From Mycolicibacterium crocinum (lineage in GTDB: Bacteria > Actinomycetota > Actinomycetes > Mycobacteriales > Mycobacteriaceae): a stretch of DNA of 64,000 nucleotides. The position numbers and the translations under genes were made by a program. Positions 11,454-21,744 of the stretch are shown here, in pieces (the stretch's first letter is position 1; each line of letters starts with the position of its first letter). The DNA is taken from NCBI RefSeq assembly GCF_022370635.2, contig NZ_CP092362.2:1302001-1366000 (forward strand). Direction: 5' to 3'. The notes under the pieces are model-generated. The model was not told the origin of the DNA and searched no databases. It saw nothing but the letters and a program-made list of their open reading frames with translations.

Positions 11454-12122
11454 TCAACCCTGCTCGATGGTGTTCGAGAAGCCGGACTTGTCGACCGTCG
11501 GTGAACCGCCGTGGTAGGTGACCTTGTTGTCCATCCCGGAGGCTTCGATGGAGTCGGCCGCATCGAGGGTTACGACATTGTTCATCCCGGACACCTGCAC
11601 GCGTTTGCAGTGGCCGGTGATCACCACGGTGTTGTCCATACCGCTGATCGTGACCACGCTGTCGCTGCAGGCGAGTCGCTTGTTCTCGTTGACACCGGAC
11701 ACGCTGAGATTGCTTCCGGACTCCGGGGGTGCCACGGTGGCGGCCGAGTTCGACGGGGGAGTCGGGGTGCTGCGGCTCGGTCGGCTGGGCGTGGTGAACG
11801 TGCCGCCGCCGCCGGAGATGGTCGGTAGGCCCGGTGAAGTCCGGCTGGCGTTGAGGTGGTTGGTGACCAAGATCGCGCCGCCGCCGACCGTGAGCCCAAG
11901 GATCAACAGTACGAACACAATCCACCCGAGGCGCAGACCGGATCCGGATGACGGAACCGGCGGCGGAGGCATCGGTGGGCCGTAGTACGGCGGCGGGGGC
12001 GGTGGAGGTGGCGACCAACTGCCCGGCGGGACGGTGGTTCCCAGCTCGCTGCTGTGCGCCTGTTCGGTCAGTGGGCGCTCGAGTTGCTGGATCCGTTTTT
12101 CGGGATCGTCTTCGGGGTTCAT
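11454..12122 (-). CDS. Proline-rich membrane-anchored DUF3060 protein
   Basis: A 222-residue protein. The N-terminus (about 1-60) is cytosolic and proline-rich with an eight-proline run. One transmembrane helix (IVFVLLILGLTVGGGAILV) is followed by a Ser/Thr/Pro linker and an outward C-terminal DUF3060 domain of about 85 residues. That domain is built of short repeats (VSGVNENK, ISGMDNTV, VSGMNNVV, ASGMDNKV), consistent with a small beta-helix-like fold. The first two-thirds resemble other mycobacterial proline-rich, surface-exposed proteins. Function unknown; transcribed alone. Confidence 0.78.
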   Translation of the reverse strand: MNPEDDPEKRIQQLERPLTEQAHSSELGTTVPPGSWSPPPPPPPPYYGPPMPPPPVPSSGSGLRLGWIVFVLLILGLTVGGGAILVTNHLNASRTSPGLPTISGGGGTFTTPSRPSRSTPTPPSNSAATVAPPESGSNLSVSGVNENKRLACSDSVVTISGMDNTVVITGHCKRVQVSGMNNVVTLDAADSIEASGMDNKVTYHGGSPTVDKSGFSNTIEQG

Positions 12123-12288
12123 CGCGGCGTGCTCCTCGTTCCGGTTCCCGACAGACTATTGCCCATCGGTCCCTGTCCGGGGATTGATCGCACTGGATTT
12201 TGTCCGCGGTTTGCTTGACCTCGAAACGGTCGGTGCTTGATCTCGGAAATGGCTGTTTCACCGCAGGCAGGGCAGGGTATCTGCCGAC

Positions 12289-12762
12289 ATGGTTCGGCCG
12301 CATCCCATCATCCGGCTGGCGCTGCACGCGCCGGTCGAGATCTACGAGCACGGCTTCGGCCGGTTGCTCGGCAAGCGCTTCGTCCGTCTCTCTCACGGCG
12401 GATCCGACTCGTGCGACTGCCGCACGGTGCTCGAAGTCATCGGTGCCAACGGCGACGAGGTGATGGTCATCGCCGGTCTGGGGCCGTCCTGCGAATGGTT
12501 CCGCGACATCAACTCCGGCGCACCGGTGTCCGTCGAACTCGGCGGTACCACGTTCCCCGCCGATCACCGAGTGCTCGGTGAGCCGGAGGCGGTCGCGGTG
12601 ATCGCCGACTACGAACGGCGTCATTGGTTGATCCGCCCGCTCGTTTACCGGGTGATGGGGATCTTGCTCTGCCGGGACTACGACGGGAGTCCGGCGGCCC
12701 ACGTCGACCTGGCGCACAAGCTGCCCATCGTCGCGTTTCGGCCTGCCCGCCTCGCCGCCTAG
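12289..12762 (+). CDS. Nitroreductase-family, F420-type protein
   Basis: A 157-residue protein that looks like a short split-barrel member of the deazaflavin (F420)-dependent nitroreductase family: GKRFVRLSHGGSDSCDCRTVLEV near the N-terminus, VVMVIAGLG-type strand, and a WFRDINSGAPVSVELGG segment that normally lines the cofactor site. The nearby 128-residue protein at 17.4 kb belongs to the same superfamily. Substrate unknown. The start at 12289 has no strong Shine-Dalgarno. The MFS gene follows 44 bases downstream on the same strand. Confidence 0.6.
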   Translation: MVRPHPIIRLALHAPVEIYEHGFGRLLGKRFVRLSHGGSDSCDCRTVLEVIGANGDEVMVIAGLGPSCEWFRDINSGAPVSVELGGTTFPADHRVLGEPEAVAVIADYERRHWLIRPLVYRVMGILLCRDYDGSPAAHVDLAHKLPIVAFRPARLAA

Positions 12763-12806
12763 GTATACGGTCCTCTCGGCAACTTCTCCCTCGCGGTGGA
12801 GGTCCG

Positions 12807-14060
12807 ATGACCGACATGGCGGCGCGGCGCGCGCCGGGCCGGACGTATCGCGTGCTGCTCACGCAGGGCACGCTGTATACGACCGGCACACAGCTGGCCA
12901 ATGTGTCCGTGGTTCTTCCGTTCATCTGCGCTCAGGCGGGCTACTACTGGGCGGCCGGCCTGCTGTACCCCGCTTACTGCATCGGCATAGTCGGTGGAAA
13001 CTCATTGTCGCCCTACGTGCTCGCCCGAGCGCGTCACCTCAAACACCTGGTGATCGCCGGCACTACGCTGATGATGGCCGCGCTGGTCATCATCAGCGCG
13101 TTCTCGGCGTGGACCAAGCTCTTCATCGCCGGCATCTTCCTGTCGGTCTCGCTGGCCACCGGTGTGGTCGCTGGAATATCGAAAGTTGCCTTCTCCGAGG
13201 TTGTTTCGAGCAAGTTGGACGATCATCGCCGCAGTGACCTGATCCTGACGCAGGGTGCCATCGGCGCCATCTTGGCCATCGGGACCACCCTGGTGCTGCT
13301 GCCATTCCTGGCCCAGCGCGACCCGGCGAACAGCCATATCGACCTGCTCTGGCTGGGCTCGTCGGGACTGCTCGCCGCCGCGCTCGCGGCAGTGTTCATC
13401 GGACCGGTGCAAGTCTCCAACGCCAGGCGGGTGACGTTCACCGAGACCTACCGCGACGGCATGCGCGTGGCGCGATCACAATCGTGGTTCCGCCGTTACG
13501 TCGTCATCCAATTGCTCTTCGTGCCGGTCAGTCTCGGCACGTCGTTCTACAGCATCCACGCGTCGGTGAATCACAGCGATTCCGCAGGCAGCCTCCACGT
13601 GTTGGTGATCTCGTCGAGTATCGGAATGGTGGCGGGTGCACTGTTCTGGCGCTTCGTCACCCGGGCCCTGGGCGTTCGCGGCATGCTGATCAACAGCGCG
13701 CTGCTGGGCACGGCGGCCGCGGCCATCTGTGTGGTGATGGAATACCGCGACGATCTCAACCACATCTGGATCTACGGCATCGTGTTCATCCTCGCCACGA
13801 TGGCCAATCAAGCCATCTTCAGTGCCGGTCTGGCGTGGATAGGTGCGTTCGCGGCCGAGGACCACCGGGCCACCCTGATGGGCTTCGGCTCACTGTTGAT
13901 CGCCGTCGAATCGTCACTTCTCGGTGCGGCACTTGGCGCGGTGGCCCAAAGCGCGGCGGTGGTCGGCCCGATCATCACGATCATGGGACTCAACGTCATT
14001 GCCGGCGTGGCCGCGGTGTGGGTGGCGCCGCAGCGTGACGAGTCAGTTCGGGAGCAGTAG
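12807..14060 (+). CDS. MFS-like integral membrane transporter
   Basis: A 417-residue protein with about twelve hydrophobic segments in two halves separated by a charged loop (VQVSNARRVTFTETYRDGMRVARSQ), the layout of a major facilitator superfamily permease. The arginine-rich start MTDMAARRAPGRTYR and a GGAGG five bases upstream fix the start. I cannot name a substrate. Its 3' end overlaps the convergent TetR gene by 18 bases; the TetR regulator seems tied to the oxygenase on its other side rather than to this transporter. Confidence 0.75.
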   Translation: MTDMAARRAPGRTYRVLLTQGTLYTTGTQLANVSVVLPFICAQAGYYWAAGLLYPAYCIGIVGGNSLSPYVLARARHLKHLVIAGTTLMMAALVIISAFSAWTKLFIAGIFLSVSLATGVVAGISKVAFSEVVSSKLDDHRRSDLILTQGAIGAILAIGTTLVLLPFLAQRDPANSHIDLLWLGSSGLLAAALAAVFIGPVQVSNARRVTFTETYRDGMRVARSQSWFRRYVVIQLLFVPVSLGTSFYSIHASVNHSDSAGSLHVLVISSSIGMVAGALFWRFVTRALGVRGMLINSALLGTAAAAICVVMEYRDDLNHIWIYGIVFILATMANQAIFSAGLAWIGAFAAEDHRATLMGFGSLLIAVESSLLGAALGAVAQSAAVVGPIITIMGLNVIAGVAAVWVAPQRDESVREQ

Positions 14061-14639
14061 CCGAACGGCATGGTTGACGACGGCGTCGACGTCGTCGCCG
14101 AGGGTTCCTGCCAGCCACTGCTGGGCCAGCTCAGCCATCGCGCCCGCATACATCGCGGCACCGACTTCTGTTGCCACGCGGTCGGATTCGGGTGCGGTGC
14201 GGCGATGCTCGTCGAGGACGAGCTCGCGGACATGGTCTTGGGCCAGGGTGCGCCGTGCGGCCAGGACCGGGTTGCTGCGCGCCTCAGTGAACAGGATCTT
14301 GCCGCGTCGGGGGTCGGCGGAGCTGAACTCGAGTACTGCCCGGATGCCGGCCTGCAGCCGGGATCTCCCGTCGTGGGCACTGGCCATCGCCGCGGTCAGG
14401 ATGCCTGCGAGTTCTCCGGCCACCTCGTCATACACGGCACCGAGAAGCGCGTCGGTGTCGGCGAAGCTCTCGTAGAAATACCGGGTGTTGAGCTCGGCGG
14501 CACGGCACACCGACCGGACCGACACCGCGGCTTGACCGCCTTCGCCGAACAACGCGAAAGCGGCGCGGATCAGAAGCGTCCGCCGTTCGGCCTGGCGGTC
14601 GGCGGCGGACACTCCCGCCCACCGGGTGGCACTCGGCAT
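14043..14639 (-). CDS. TetR/AcrR-family transcriptional regulator
   Basis: A 198-residue repressor. The N-terminal helix-turn-helix covers about residues 20-65 (LIRAAFALFGEGGQAAVSVRSVCRAAELNTRYFYESFADTDALL region) and a helical ligand-binding domain makes up the rest. The start at 14639 was chosen because the longer frame runs into the operator region. It is divergently transcribed from the MpaB-type oxygenase gene. A 24-base near-palindrome lies between them, 39 bases from this start, so autoregulation plus control of the oxygenase is likely (inference). Confidence 0.88.
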   Translation of the reverse strand: MPSATRWAGVSAADRQAERRTLLIRAAFALFGEGGQAAVSVRSVCRAAELNTRYFYESFADTDALLGAVYDEVAGELAGILTAAMASAHDGRSRLQAGIRAVLEFSSADPRRGKILFTEARSNPVLAARRTLAQDHVRELVLDEHRRTAPESDRVATEVGAAMYAGAMAELAQQWLAGTLGDDVDAVVNHAVRLLLPN

Positions 14640-14677
14640 GGGCAGAGGATATACGCCGCGCGGCCGATGGCGTGTTG

Positions 14678-14701
14678 TTTTGGTTACGGGCGTATCCAAA
14701 A
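14678..14701. promoter_or_regulatory. Probable TetR operator
   Basis: A 24-base near-perfect palindrome: left arm TTTTGGTTACG, two central G, right arm the inverted complement with one change. Ten of twelve base pairs match. It lies in the 92-base gap between the divergent TetR and MpaB-type genes, 31 bases from the latter's start. Confidence 0.75.
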
Positions 14702-14731
14702 TCGCGTGCTCGCTGAAAGGGGCCAGCCCGG

Positions 14732-15736
14732 ATGAAAATGCTGCTGCCGCACCAACTTCTCGAGCGCAAGATCCGAGGCGACTTCGACAAGAACATCCGC
14801 GGGCAGTTCTTTCGGGGGCTGGAATTCGCCGAACCCGAGGGCGACCCGGGCTGGTTCGGACCGGGCAGTGCCGTCTGGCACGTCCACTCGCACACTTCCG
14901 CGCTGATATTCGGATTGCAGTGCGCCGCGTTCATCGAACGCTTCGACCCGAGCATCTTCTGGATGGGCTCCGACCATTCCCGTGTCGTCGAGCACGACGA
15001 GACCGGCACTCCGACCGGCCGGCTGGACCTCAAGGGATCCGGAGTGCGGCTCGCGCACTCGGTGGCCTTCTTCATCGGAACCGCCTACGGCTCCACCGCC
15101 ACGGCGGAACGAGTCGCCCAAACCGTGCGGGCCATGCACCACACCATCAAAGGCGTTCGCCCCGACGGCCTGCCCTACGACGCCGACGACCCAGATTGGT
15201 TGCGGTGGAATTACGCCACCGTGGTGTGGGGGATCGCGACAGGGCACGAGCTCTATCACCCGGCGCCGCTGCGCAACATCGACCGGTACTACGGCGAGTT
15301 CGTCCGGGTCGGGCACGCACTCGGCGGTGCCGACCTGCCTGCGACCAAGGCCGAGACGCTGGACTGCCTGCGGTCGTACCTGCCGAAGCTGGCCCTGACC
15401 CACGGTGCGGCCATGTTCACCGGGCCCAATCTGCAGAACAATCCGGACGTTCCGCAGGAGGCAAAATTCTTCGACTGGGCGATCCGCGACAGCATGCCCG
15501 ACTGGGCGGCACAGATGCTCGGCTACCAGCCGCCGCATCCGGTCGAACGCGCCGCGCGGCGTGCCGCTACCTGGGCTGCCCTCAACGGCGCGCATCTCGC
15601 AATGGACCCGCTACCGGAGTTTCGGCAGGCGTGCCGACGAGTCGCGAAGGGGACCACCGTCGCCCACACCGAGCCGTCCTACGTGCTGGGCAGCGATCCG
15701 GTTCGCAGCCGGGAGACCGTCGAGCAGATGGTGTGA
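14732..15736 (+). CDS. MpaB-like (DUF2236) oxygenase-family protein
   Basis: A 334-residue soluble protein of the oxygenase MpaB/DUF2236 family, which also contains latex-clearing protein; characterised relatives bind b-type haem and attack unsaturated chains. Visible features are the N-terminal GPGSAVWHVHSHTSALIFGLQCAAFIE block, histidines in the HSVAFFIGTAYGS region, the DPDWLRWNYATVVWG motif and a GHELYHPAP segment. The substrate is unknown. An AAAGGGG lies upstream of the ATG. It sits directly behind the palindrome and the TetR gene, so it is probably substrate-inducible. Confidence 0.83.
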   Translation: MKMLLPHQLLERKIRGDFDKNIRGQFFRGLEFAEPEGDPGWFGPGSAVWHVHSHTSALIFGLQCAAFIERFDPSIFWMGSDHSRVVEHDETGTPTGRLDLKGSGVRLAHSVAFFIGTAYGSTATAERVAQTVRAMHHTIKGVRPDGLPYDADDPDWLRWNYATVVWGIATGHELYHPAPLRNIDRYYGEFVRVGHALGGADLPATKAETLDCLRSYLPKLALTHGAAMFTGPNLQNNPDVPQEAKFFDWAIRDSMPDWAAQMLGYQPPHPVERAARRAATWAALNGAHLAMDPLPEFRQACRRVAKGTTVAHTEPSYVLGSDPVRSRETVEQMV

Positions 15737-16226
15737 TCTGGACCACTGGCGAATTGCTGAGACGCGCTCGCTAATGGCGCCGATCAGCGAACATGGTGGG
15801 GTTCAAGATCAGCGCCCGGCCCTCCTAGCCGTCCCGAACCTCCGCCGGCGTCAATAATTTAAGGAATTTCCTTAAGAATTTAGACGCGACTGAGGCATTG
15901 TGATTTCTGCCTCTTTCGGTGCGGCGCCGGTAAGAAAATCTAAGCCGGCGGCACGTTTCGTCGCTCGATTTGTGATCTTGAAGTCGAACAAATAGCCAGG
16001 TTAACGACCATTTTTGGTCGACGGTTCAGCTATTGCAACGAATTGATAACGATCGCCGCCTAAGTACCCGCTGAGATCTTTGGGTCGCTTGGTAATGGGT
16101 TCTGAAAAGCCGCGAATTCTCCGTGAATTGACTCGCTACACTCAACGAAGGCGGTTACCGGCAGGTAACGCGAAAACGACTAATGACAATGTGCGGCGCT
16201 CTCCAGGCCGCTGGAGGTACGAGATC
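15737..16226. other. 490-base intergenic region, partly AT-rich
   Basis: The first 110 bases have normal GC content. From about 15851 to 16100 the base composition drops sharply below the surrounding genome. The stretch contains a perfect palindrome (15859-15875) and repeated AATTT blocks. I found no believable small gene. The beta-propeller frame is open from 16080, but the protein-like part begins at 16227. The region probably carries the promoter and regulator sites of that gene. Confidence 0.6.
15856..15881. promoter_or_regulatory. AT-rich palindrome with phased AATTT blocks
   Basis: TTAAGGAA and its inverted complement flank one T (15859-15875, perfect). Three AATTT blocks start at 15856, 15865 and 15877, near helical spacing. 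In M. tuberculosis the Rv1057 upstream region is reported to be bound by response regulators, including TrcR at AT-rich DNA. A similar role here is inference. Confidence 0.45.
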
Positions 16227-17366
16227 ATGGCAAACACAACGGGAGTTACGGAAGGGGCGAAAGTCGCCGGTGTTGCGGTGGCTGAGCGGGTCGCCGCTGA
16301 GCACTCTCTGTGGCTGTCGTCGCTGCCGACGATCCGCCGTGCACCGATCAGCGACATGCTGCCGCAGCTCTTGGGCGGCGCCGAACTCGAACCACTGACC
16401 GAGCCGATCGCCGCGCCGGTCATGACCGTCGCGCGCACGCTCGCCGTCGGGCACGGACCCGTCAGCGACCTGTCCGTCAGCGCGGATGGCCGCTACCTCG
16501 TCACCGCCCACTACGCCGCCGACGTGGTGTGCATCATCGACACGGAGACGCTGTCGGTGACCGCCACGATCGACGGGATCAGCGAGCCCTATTCGGCCGT
16601 CATCGCCGGTGACCGCGCCTACGTGAGCGCGGCCTCCAACGCCGAGGATGCCGTCGTCGCCGTCGACACTCAGACCGCGGTGCCCCTGGCCGCCAAGACA
16701 TTCGACATGACCATCGGCGGCATGGCCGTCAGCCCGGCCGGTGATGTGCTCTACGTCGGACGCGCCGGCGAGGAGACCGTCGACATCGCCGTCATCGACG
16801 TCGAGTCCGGATCCGTCAGCAGCATCGCCATTCCCGCCGCGCCCGGCGCTGCCATCGAGGCGGTGCGGATCAACGCCGACGGCACCCGCCTGTTCGCGGC
16901 GCTGACCACTCCGGCGGGCGCCATGCTGGCGATCGTGGACACTCGGGCTCGCACGGTCCGGGCGTCCGTTTCGATCGCCGGATCCATCGGTGACATCGCC
17001 GTTATGCCCAACGGCCGCACCGTCTTTGCCACCGGCTGCGACACCGAATTCGGTGGCGCCATCCACGTCATCGACGTCGTCGGTGCCCGCGTCACCGACA
17101 CCATCCGCATGGGCGGTGTCCCGACGCAGCTGGTGCTGAGCCGCAACGGCGCGTCCGCCTACATCGTCGACCGTGACGAGATCGCCGTGATGTGTACCGC
17201 CACCACCGAAATCGTCGATAGCGTCATCATCGGCCCGCAGCTGTCCTGCCTGGCCGCCGACCCGACACGTAACCGGTTGTACGCGGCGGACTACAAGGGC
17301 GCGGTCACCGCGGTTCGGCTGGATCCGGCGGCGCAGCAGCCGCAGATGGTCGTCGCGGCCTCCTGA
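16227..17366 (+). CDS. YncE-like beta-propeller protein (Rv1057 homologue)
   Basis: A 379-residue protein whose body, from about residue 75, is a chain of propeller repeats of the YVTN/YncE type (SVSADGRYLVTAHY, AVSPAGDVLYVGR, RINADGTRLFAALT, VMPNGRTVFATG, LSRNGASAYIVD, AADPTRNRLYAAD), suggesting a seven-bladed ring. No signal peptide is visible. Position and architecture match M. tuberculosis Rv1057, a stress-induced beta-propeller whose biochemical role is unknown. The ATG at 16227 has GGAGG ten bases upstream, so the open frame before it was not used. The F420-type gene starts 21 bases downstream. Confidence 0.82.
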   Translation: MANTTGVTEGAKVAGVAVAERVAAEHSLWLSSLPTIRRAPISDMLPQLLGGAELEPLTEPIAAPVMTVARTLAVGHGPVSDLSVSADGRYLVTAHYAADVVCIIDTETLSVTATIDGISEPYSAVIAGDRAYVSAASNAEDAVVAVDTQTAVPLAAKTFDMTIGGMAVSPAGDVLYVGRAGEETVDIAVIDVESGSVSSIAIPAAPGAAIEAVRINADGTRLFAALTTPAGAMLAIVDTRARTVRASVSIAGSIGDIAVMPNGRTVFATGCDTEFGGAIHVIDVVGARVTDTIRMGGVPTQLVLSRNGASAYIVDRDEIAVMCTATTEIVDSVIIGPQLSCLAADPTRNRLYAADYKGAVTAVRLDPAAQQPQMVVAAS

Positions 17367-17387
17367 TCCGCCTGCCACGATGGGGTC

Positions 17388-17774
17388 ATGACTTCGACCC
17401 CACGGCAGCGCGTCGTCAACTTCGTTCAGCGTCGGTTCGCCAACCCGATGATGCGGCTTGTGCCGATCCAAACCCTGCTGGAGACCACCGGGCGAAAGTC
17501 CGGCCAACCGCGGACCACCCCGATCGGCGGACGGCTGGACGGGCAGACGTTCTGGCTGGTGTCCGAATTCGGCGACCGGTCTCAATACGTCCGCAATATC
17601 GCGGCCAATCCGCGGGTGCGGGTCCGCATCCGCGGGCGCTGGCACAGCGGAACCGCCGTGTTGCTACCCGAGGATGACGCGCGGGCACGACTCGCCGAGC
17701 TTCCGCGAATGAACAGCGCCGCGGTGCGCGCGATGGGAGACAACCTGCTCACCATCCGCGTCGACTTCGACTAG
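17388..17774 (+). CDS. Deazaflavin (F420)-dependent nitroreductase-family protein
   Basis: A 128-residue split-barrel protein of the DUF385/PF04075 family, whose mycobacterial members (Ddn type) use or bind F420. The hallmark ETTGRKSGQPRTTPIGGRLDGQTFWLVSEFG is present, followed by YVRNIAANPRVRVRIRGRWHSGTAVLL. At 128 residues it is about normal for the shorter class. It follows the beta-propeller gene by 21 bases and is probably in its transcript. The substrate is unknown. Its stop overlaps the stop of the convergent secreted-protein gene. Confidence 0.87.
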   Translation: MTSTPRQRVVNFVQRRFANPMMRLVPIQTLLETTGRKSGQPRTTPIGGRLDGQTFWLVSEFGDRSQYVRNIAANPRVRVRIRGRWHSGTAVLLPEDDARARLAELPRMNSAAVRAMGDNLLTIRVDFD

Positions 17775-18085
17775 TGCGCGCTGCAGTCCAATGACACCGA
17801 GATCGTCTGACTGGTGACGACCGGCACCAGAATAGTGCGATCGTTGCCGCGGCCGGGGCCGGTGTAGGGCACCCACTGGGTGACGGTCTGCGGGTTGCGC
17901 ACATTGGTCACAACGCACTTCGACATCGGGCCGGTGCCGATGCGATCGATGTTGACCGTGTAGCCCTGGCTCTGCAGTTGGCTGATCGTGGCCTGTGCTC
18001 CGCTGTCGGCCCATGCCGTCGCGGCCGGCCCGGCGATGATGCCACCCACTGCCGCCACCGCGGCGAGCGCAAATGCGGTCCGCAT
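17771..18085 (-). CDS. Small secreted protein, unknown function
   Basis: A 104-residue precursor with a Sec signal peptide (MRTAFALAAVAAVGGIIAGPAATAWA). The mature part is short (QSQGYTVNIDRIGTGPMSKCVVTNVRNPQTVTQWVPY, ending SVSLDCSAH) with two cysteines that could pair. Such small secreted proteins with a GYTVNIDRIG-like segment are frequent in mycobacteria; the 61-residue protein at 30.6 kb has a similar YTVGGDKLG segment and may be a distant relative. GGAGG upstream supports the ATG at 18085. Confidence 0.7.
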   Translation of the reverse strand: MRTAFALAAVAAVGGIIAGPAATAWADSGAQATISQLQSQGYTVNIDRIGTGPMSKCVVTNVRNPQTVTQWVPYTGPGRGNDRTILVPVVTSQTISVSLDCSAH

Positions 18086-18335
18086 GATCGCGCCTCCTCT
18101 TTTCCGACCCAATGATCCTCCATTTACATCGTTGTTGCTGTCGAAAACGTTCCGCACCGGCTCCGGCCTGGGGGTTGTTTAGCCGAAGCGGTGTGGGGAA
18201 ACCGAAGCACCGGGCGGTCATGGGAGTAGCTCGGTCGATGAGGACCGGTGCGACACAGACATCGCCCGCTCACGGGATGTATCGGTGCACATGCGCCTCA
18301 TCCCGCACAGCATGAACAGCCATCTAGGAGGACCC

Positions 18336-18569
18336 ATGGCAGACAACAGCGGACCCGAAGAGGGCGTCAAGGGCGTCGTCGAGGACGTCAAGGGCAAGGC
18401 GAAGGAAGCCGTCGGCACCGTGACCGGCCGGGGCGACCTCACCGAAGAGGGCAAGGCCCAGCAGGACAAGGCCGACGCGCAGCGTGACGCCGCGGCCAAG
18501 GAAGCCGAAGCCGAAAAGGCGCGCGGCGAGGCCAAGACCCAGGAGAAGCGACAAGAGTCGCATCAATAA
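18336..18569 (+). CDS. CsbD-like / microaggregate-binding protein 1-type stress protein
   Basis: A 77-residue, highly charged protein: GVKGVVEDVKGKAKEAVGTVTGRGDLTEEGKAQQDKA is the CsbD-family core, and the Ala/Lys/Glu/Gln-rich C-terminus is predicted to be helical and disordered. Relatives are general-stress proteins; biochemical role unknown. The start follows AGGAGG at ideal spacing. A strong intrinsic terminator lies just downstream, so it is probably a short single-gene transcript. Confidence 0.83.
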   Translation: MADNSGPEEGVKGVVEDVKGKAKEAVGTVTGRGDLTEEGKAQQDKADAQRDAAAKEAEAEKARGEAKTQEKRQESHQ

Positions 18570-18577
18570 CAGACGCG

Positions 18578-18612
18578 CAAGGGCCCGGTCGGAGATACCG
18601 ATCGGGCCCTTG
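18578..18612 (+). terminator. Intrinsic terminator after the CsbD-like gene
   Basis: Perfect 10-bp arms CAAGGGCCCG and CGGGCCCTTG, with inner TCGG/ACCG-type pairing around a short loop. No long T-run, as usual in mycobacteria. It could serve both converging transcripts (CsbD-like and YnfA-like). Confidence 0.8.
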
Positions 18613-18618
18613 TCACGT

Positions 18619-18948
18619 TCAACGCCGAGGGGCGTACATGATCAGTGCCACGCCCGCCAGGCAGACCAACGAACCGATCACATCCCAGCGGTCCGGGCGG
18701 AACCCGTCGGCCGCCATGCCCCATAGCAGCGATCCCGCGATGAACACGCCGCCATACGCGGCCAGGATCCGGCCGAAGTGCGCGTCGGGCTGCAGCGTCG
18801 CGACGAAACCGTAAGCCCCCAAGGCGATTACGCCGAAGCCAACCCACAGCCAGCCGCGGTGCTCGCGGACGCCCTGCCACACCAGCCAGGCACCACCGAT
18901 CTCCAGAATCGCCGCAGCGACAAATAGAGCGACCGATTTCAGCACCAC
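18619..18948 (-). CDS. YnfA/UPF0060-family small membrane protein
   Basis: A 109-residue protein with four transmembrane helices and the UPF0060 signatures [42 protein letters not shown] and [23 protein letters not shown]. It is an SMR-like small transporter family. E. coli YnfA is implicated in multidrug efflux, but the natural substrate is unclear. Length is standard (about 108). It is convergent with the CsbD-like gene across a terminator and divergent from the hydrolase gene. Confidence 0.9.
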   Translation of the reverse strand: MVLKSVALFVAAAILEIGGAWLVWQGVREHRGWLWVGFGVIALGAYGFVATLQPDAHFGRILAAYGGVFIAGSLLWGMAADGFRPDRWDVIGSLVCLAGVALIMYAPRR

Positions 18949-19028
18949 CGGCTCAGCATCGCACGCGCGAGTCGCTCACAAACCCGCCGAGCAGTTGTAA
19001 ACGACACAGTGTGCCAACCGGTTCTACG

Positions 19029-20066
19029 GTGAACACCACGCAGGTGTCCACCACTGAACTGCCGTCTCGCGCCCGAGTCCGGCTCAGCCACGACGTGCTG
19101 TGCCTCGACGACGGGCACCGCGTCGGCGTCTCGATCGGCGGTCGGGGCGTGCCGCTGGTCTTCCTGCACGGCTATGGCCTCAACGCGCGGGCGTACCTGC
19201 GGCTGTTGAGCCGGGTGGGCGGCCTCGGATTCACCGTCATCGCCCTCGACGCCGCGGGCCACGGCGGAACGCCGACGCTGCCCGCCGAGGCCACGCTGGA
19301 AGGCCGGGTCGATCTGACGCTGCGCGCGCTGGATGCGTTGGGCATCGGCAAGGCGGTGTTCCTCGGTCACTCGATGGGCGGCCGAATGATTGTCGACCTA
19401 GCGGCCCGCGTGCCCGAGCGGGTGCTGGCCGCCGTGCTGCTCAACGCGGCGGCAGGTGCGCCGTTCGACGAGTCGATCTCGCCCGGACGCCGCTCGCCGC
19501 GTGCCGTGGCCGAGCGCCTGCTGGCCGTCGCCGTCGACGCCCAGGGCGACCCCAGGCGGCTGCCCGTCACCGAAATGGCCGGGTACGTGCGGCTGATGGC
19601 GGGCGCGCTGATGCGAAACGCTCGTGCGCCGCTCGGCTTGACCGCAGCGCTGCGCGCCTTGCTCGGCTCCGGGGACTTCGCGGCCAAGCTCGTGGCGATG
19701 GCCGACAACGAGGTACCGACCATCGTCGTGCACGGCGAGAAGGACGGTGTGGTGCCGTTCGAGAATGCCCTCGACATGGCCGAGCGTGCCGACGCAGCGC
19801 TCTACCGGGTGCCGGGCGCGCACCATTCGTGGATGCTCGCCCACCCGCGCCAGGCCGCCGACATGATGCGCCAGCTGCTCGGTGCGGAGCTCGGCCGGGC
19901 GCTCGCGCCCGGGTATCGGTACACACCGGAGATGGCCGACGACGAGCTCGATCCGGTGGAGCTCGAGTTGCTCCGATCCCCGTTGTCGCGCCGCAGGCCG
20001 CACCGGCGTCTGTTCACCTTCCGGTGGCCGACGCGCCGCCGAATGCCGGTGGCACTGACCGGGTAG
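19029..20066 (+). CDS. Alpha/beta-fold hydrolase
   Basis: About 345 residues. Core features: oxyanion-side FLHGYGLNARAY, nucleophile elbow GHSMGG, acid in HGEKDGVVPF, and the base in GAHHSWMLAHP. This is the common lipase/esterase-like hydrolase arrangement. The C-terminus beyond the fold carries an arginine-rich tail (SRRRPHRRLFTFRWPTRRRM), unusual for the family. GTG 19011 and GTG 19029 are both possible starts; neither has a clear ribosome-binding site. The substrate is unknown. The FadD gene begins 46 bases downstream, so lipid handling is plausible. Confidence 0.8.
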   Translation: MNTTQVSTTELPSRARVRLSHDVLCLDDGHRVGVSIGGRGVPLVFLHGYGLNARAYLRLLSRVGGLGFTVIALDAAGHGGTPTLPAEATLEGRVDLTLRALDALGIGKAVFLGHSMGGRMIVDLAARVPERVLAAVLLNAAAGAPFDESISPGRRSPRAVAERLLAVAVDAQGDPRRLPVTEMAGYVRLMAGALMRNARAPLGLTAALRALLGSGDFAAKLVAMADNEVPTIVVHGEKDGVVPFENALDMAERADAALYRVPGAHHSWMLAHPRQAADMMRQLLGAELGRALAPGYRYTPEMADDELDPVELELLRSPLSRRRPHRRLFTFRWPTRRRMPVALTG

Positions 20067-20112
20067 GCGATCCCAGACCTGCTGCGTTGCCCGCCGCGAT
20101 AGATTCGGGCCT

Positions 20113-21740
<1,628 letters not shown>

Positions 21741-21744
<4 letters not shown>

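Noticed and set aside
12123..12288. Small gene in this gap
   Set aside because: No frame with protein-like composition or a ribosome-binding site.
16155..17645. 496-codon minus-strand open frame
   Set aside because: Antisense shadow of the beta-propeller gene; its Asp/Gly/Val-rich translation has no domain pattern.
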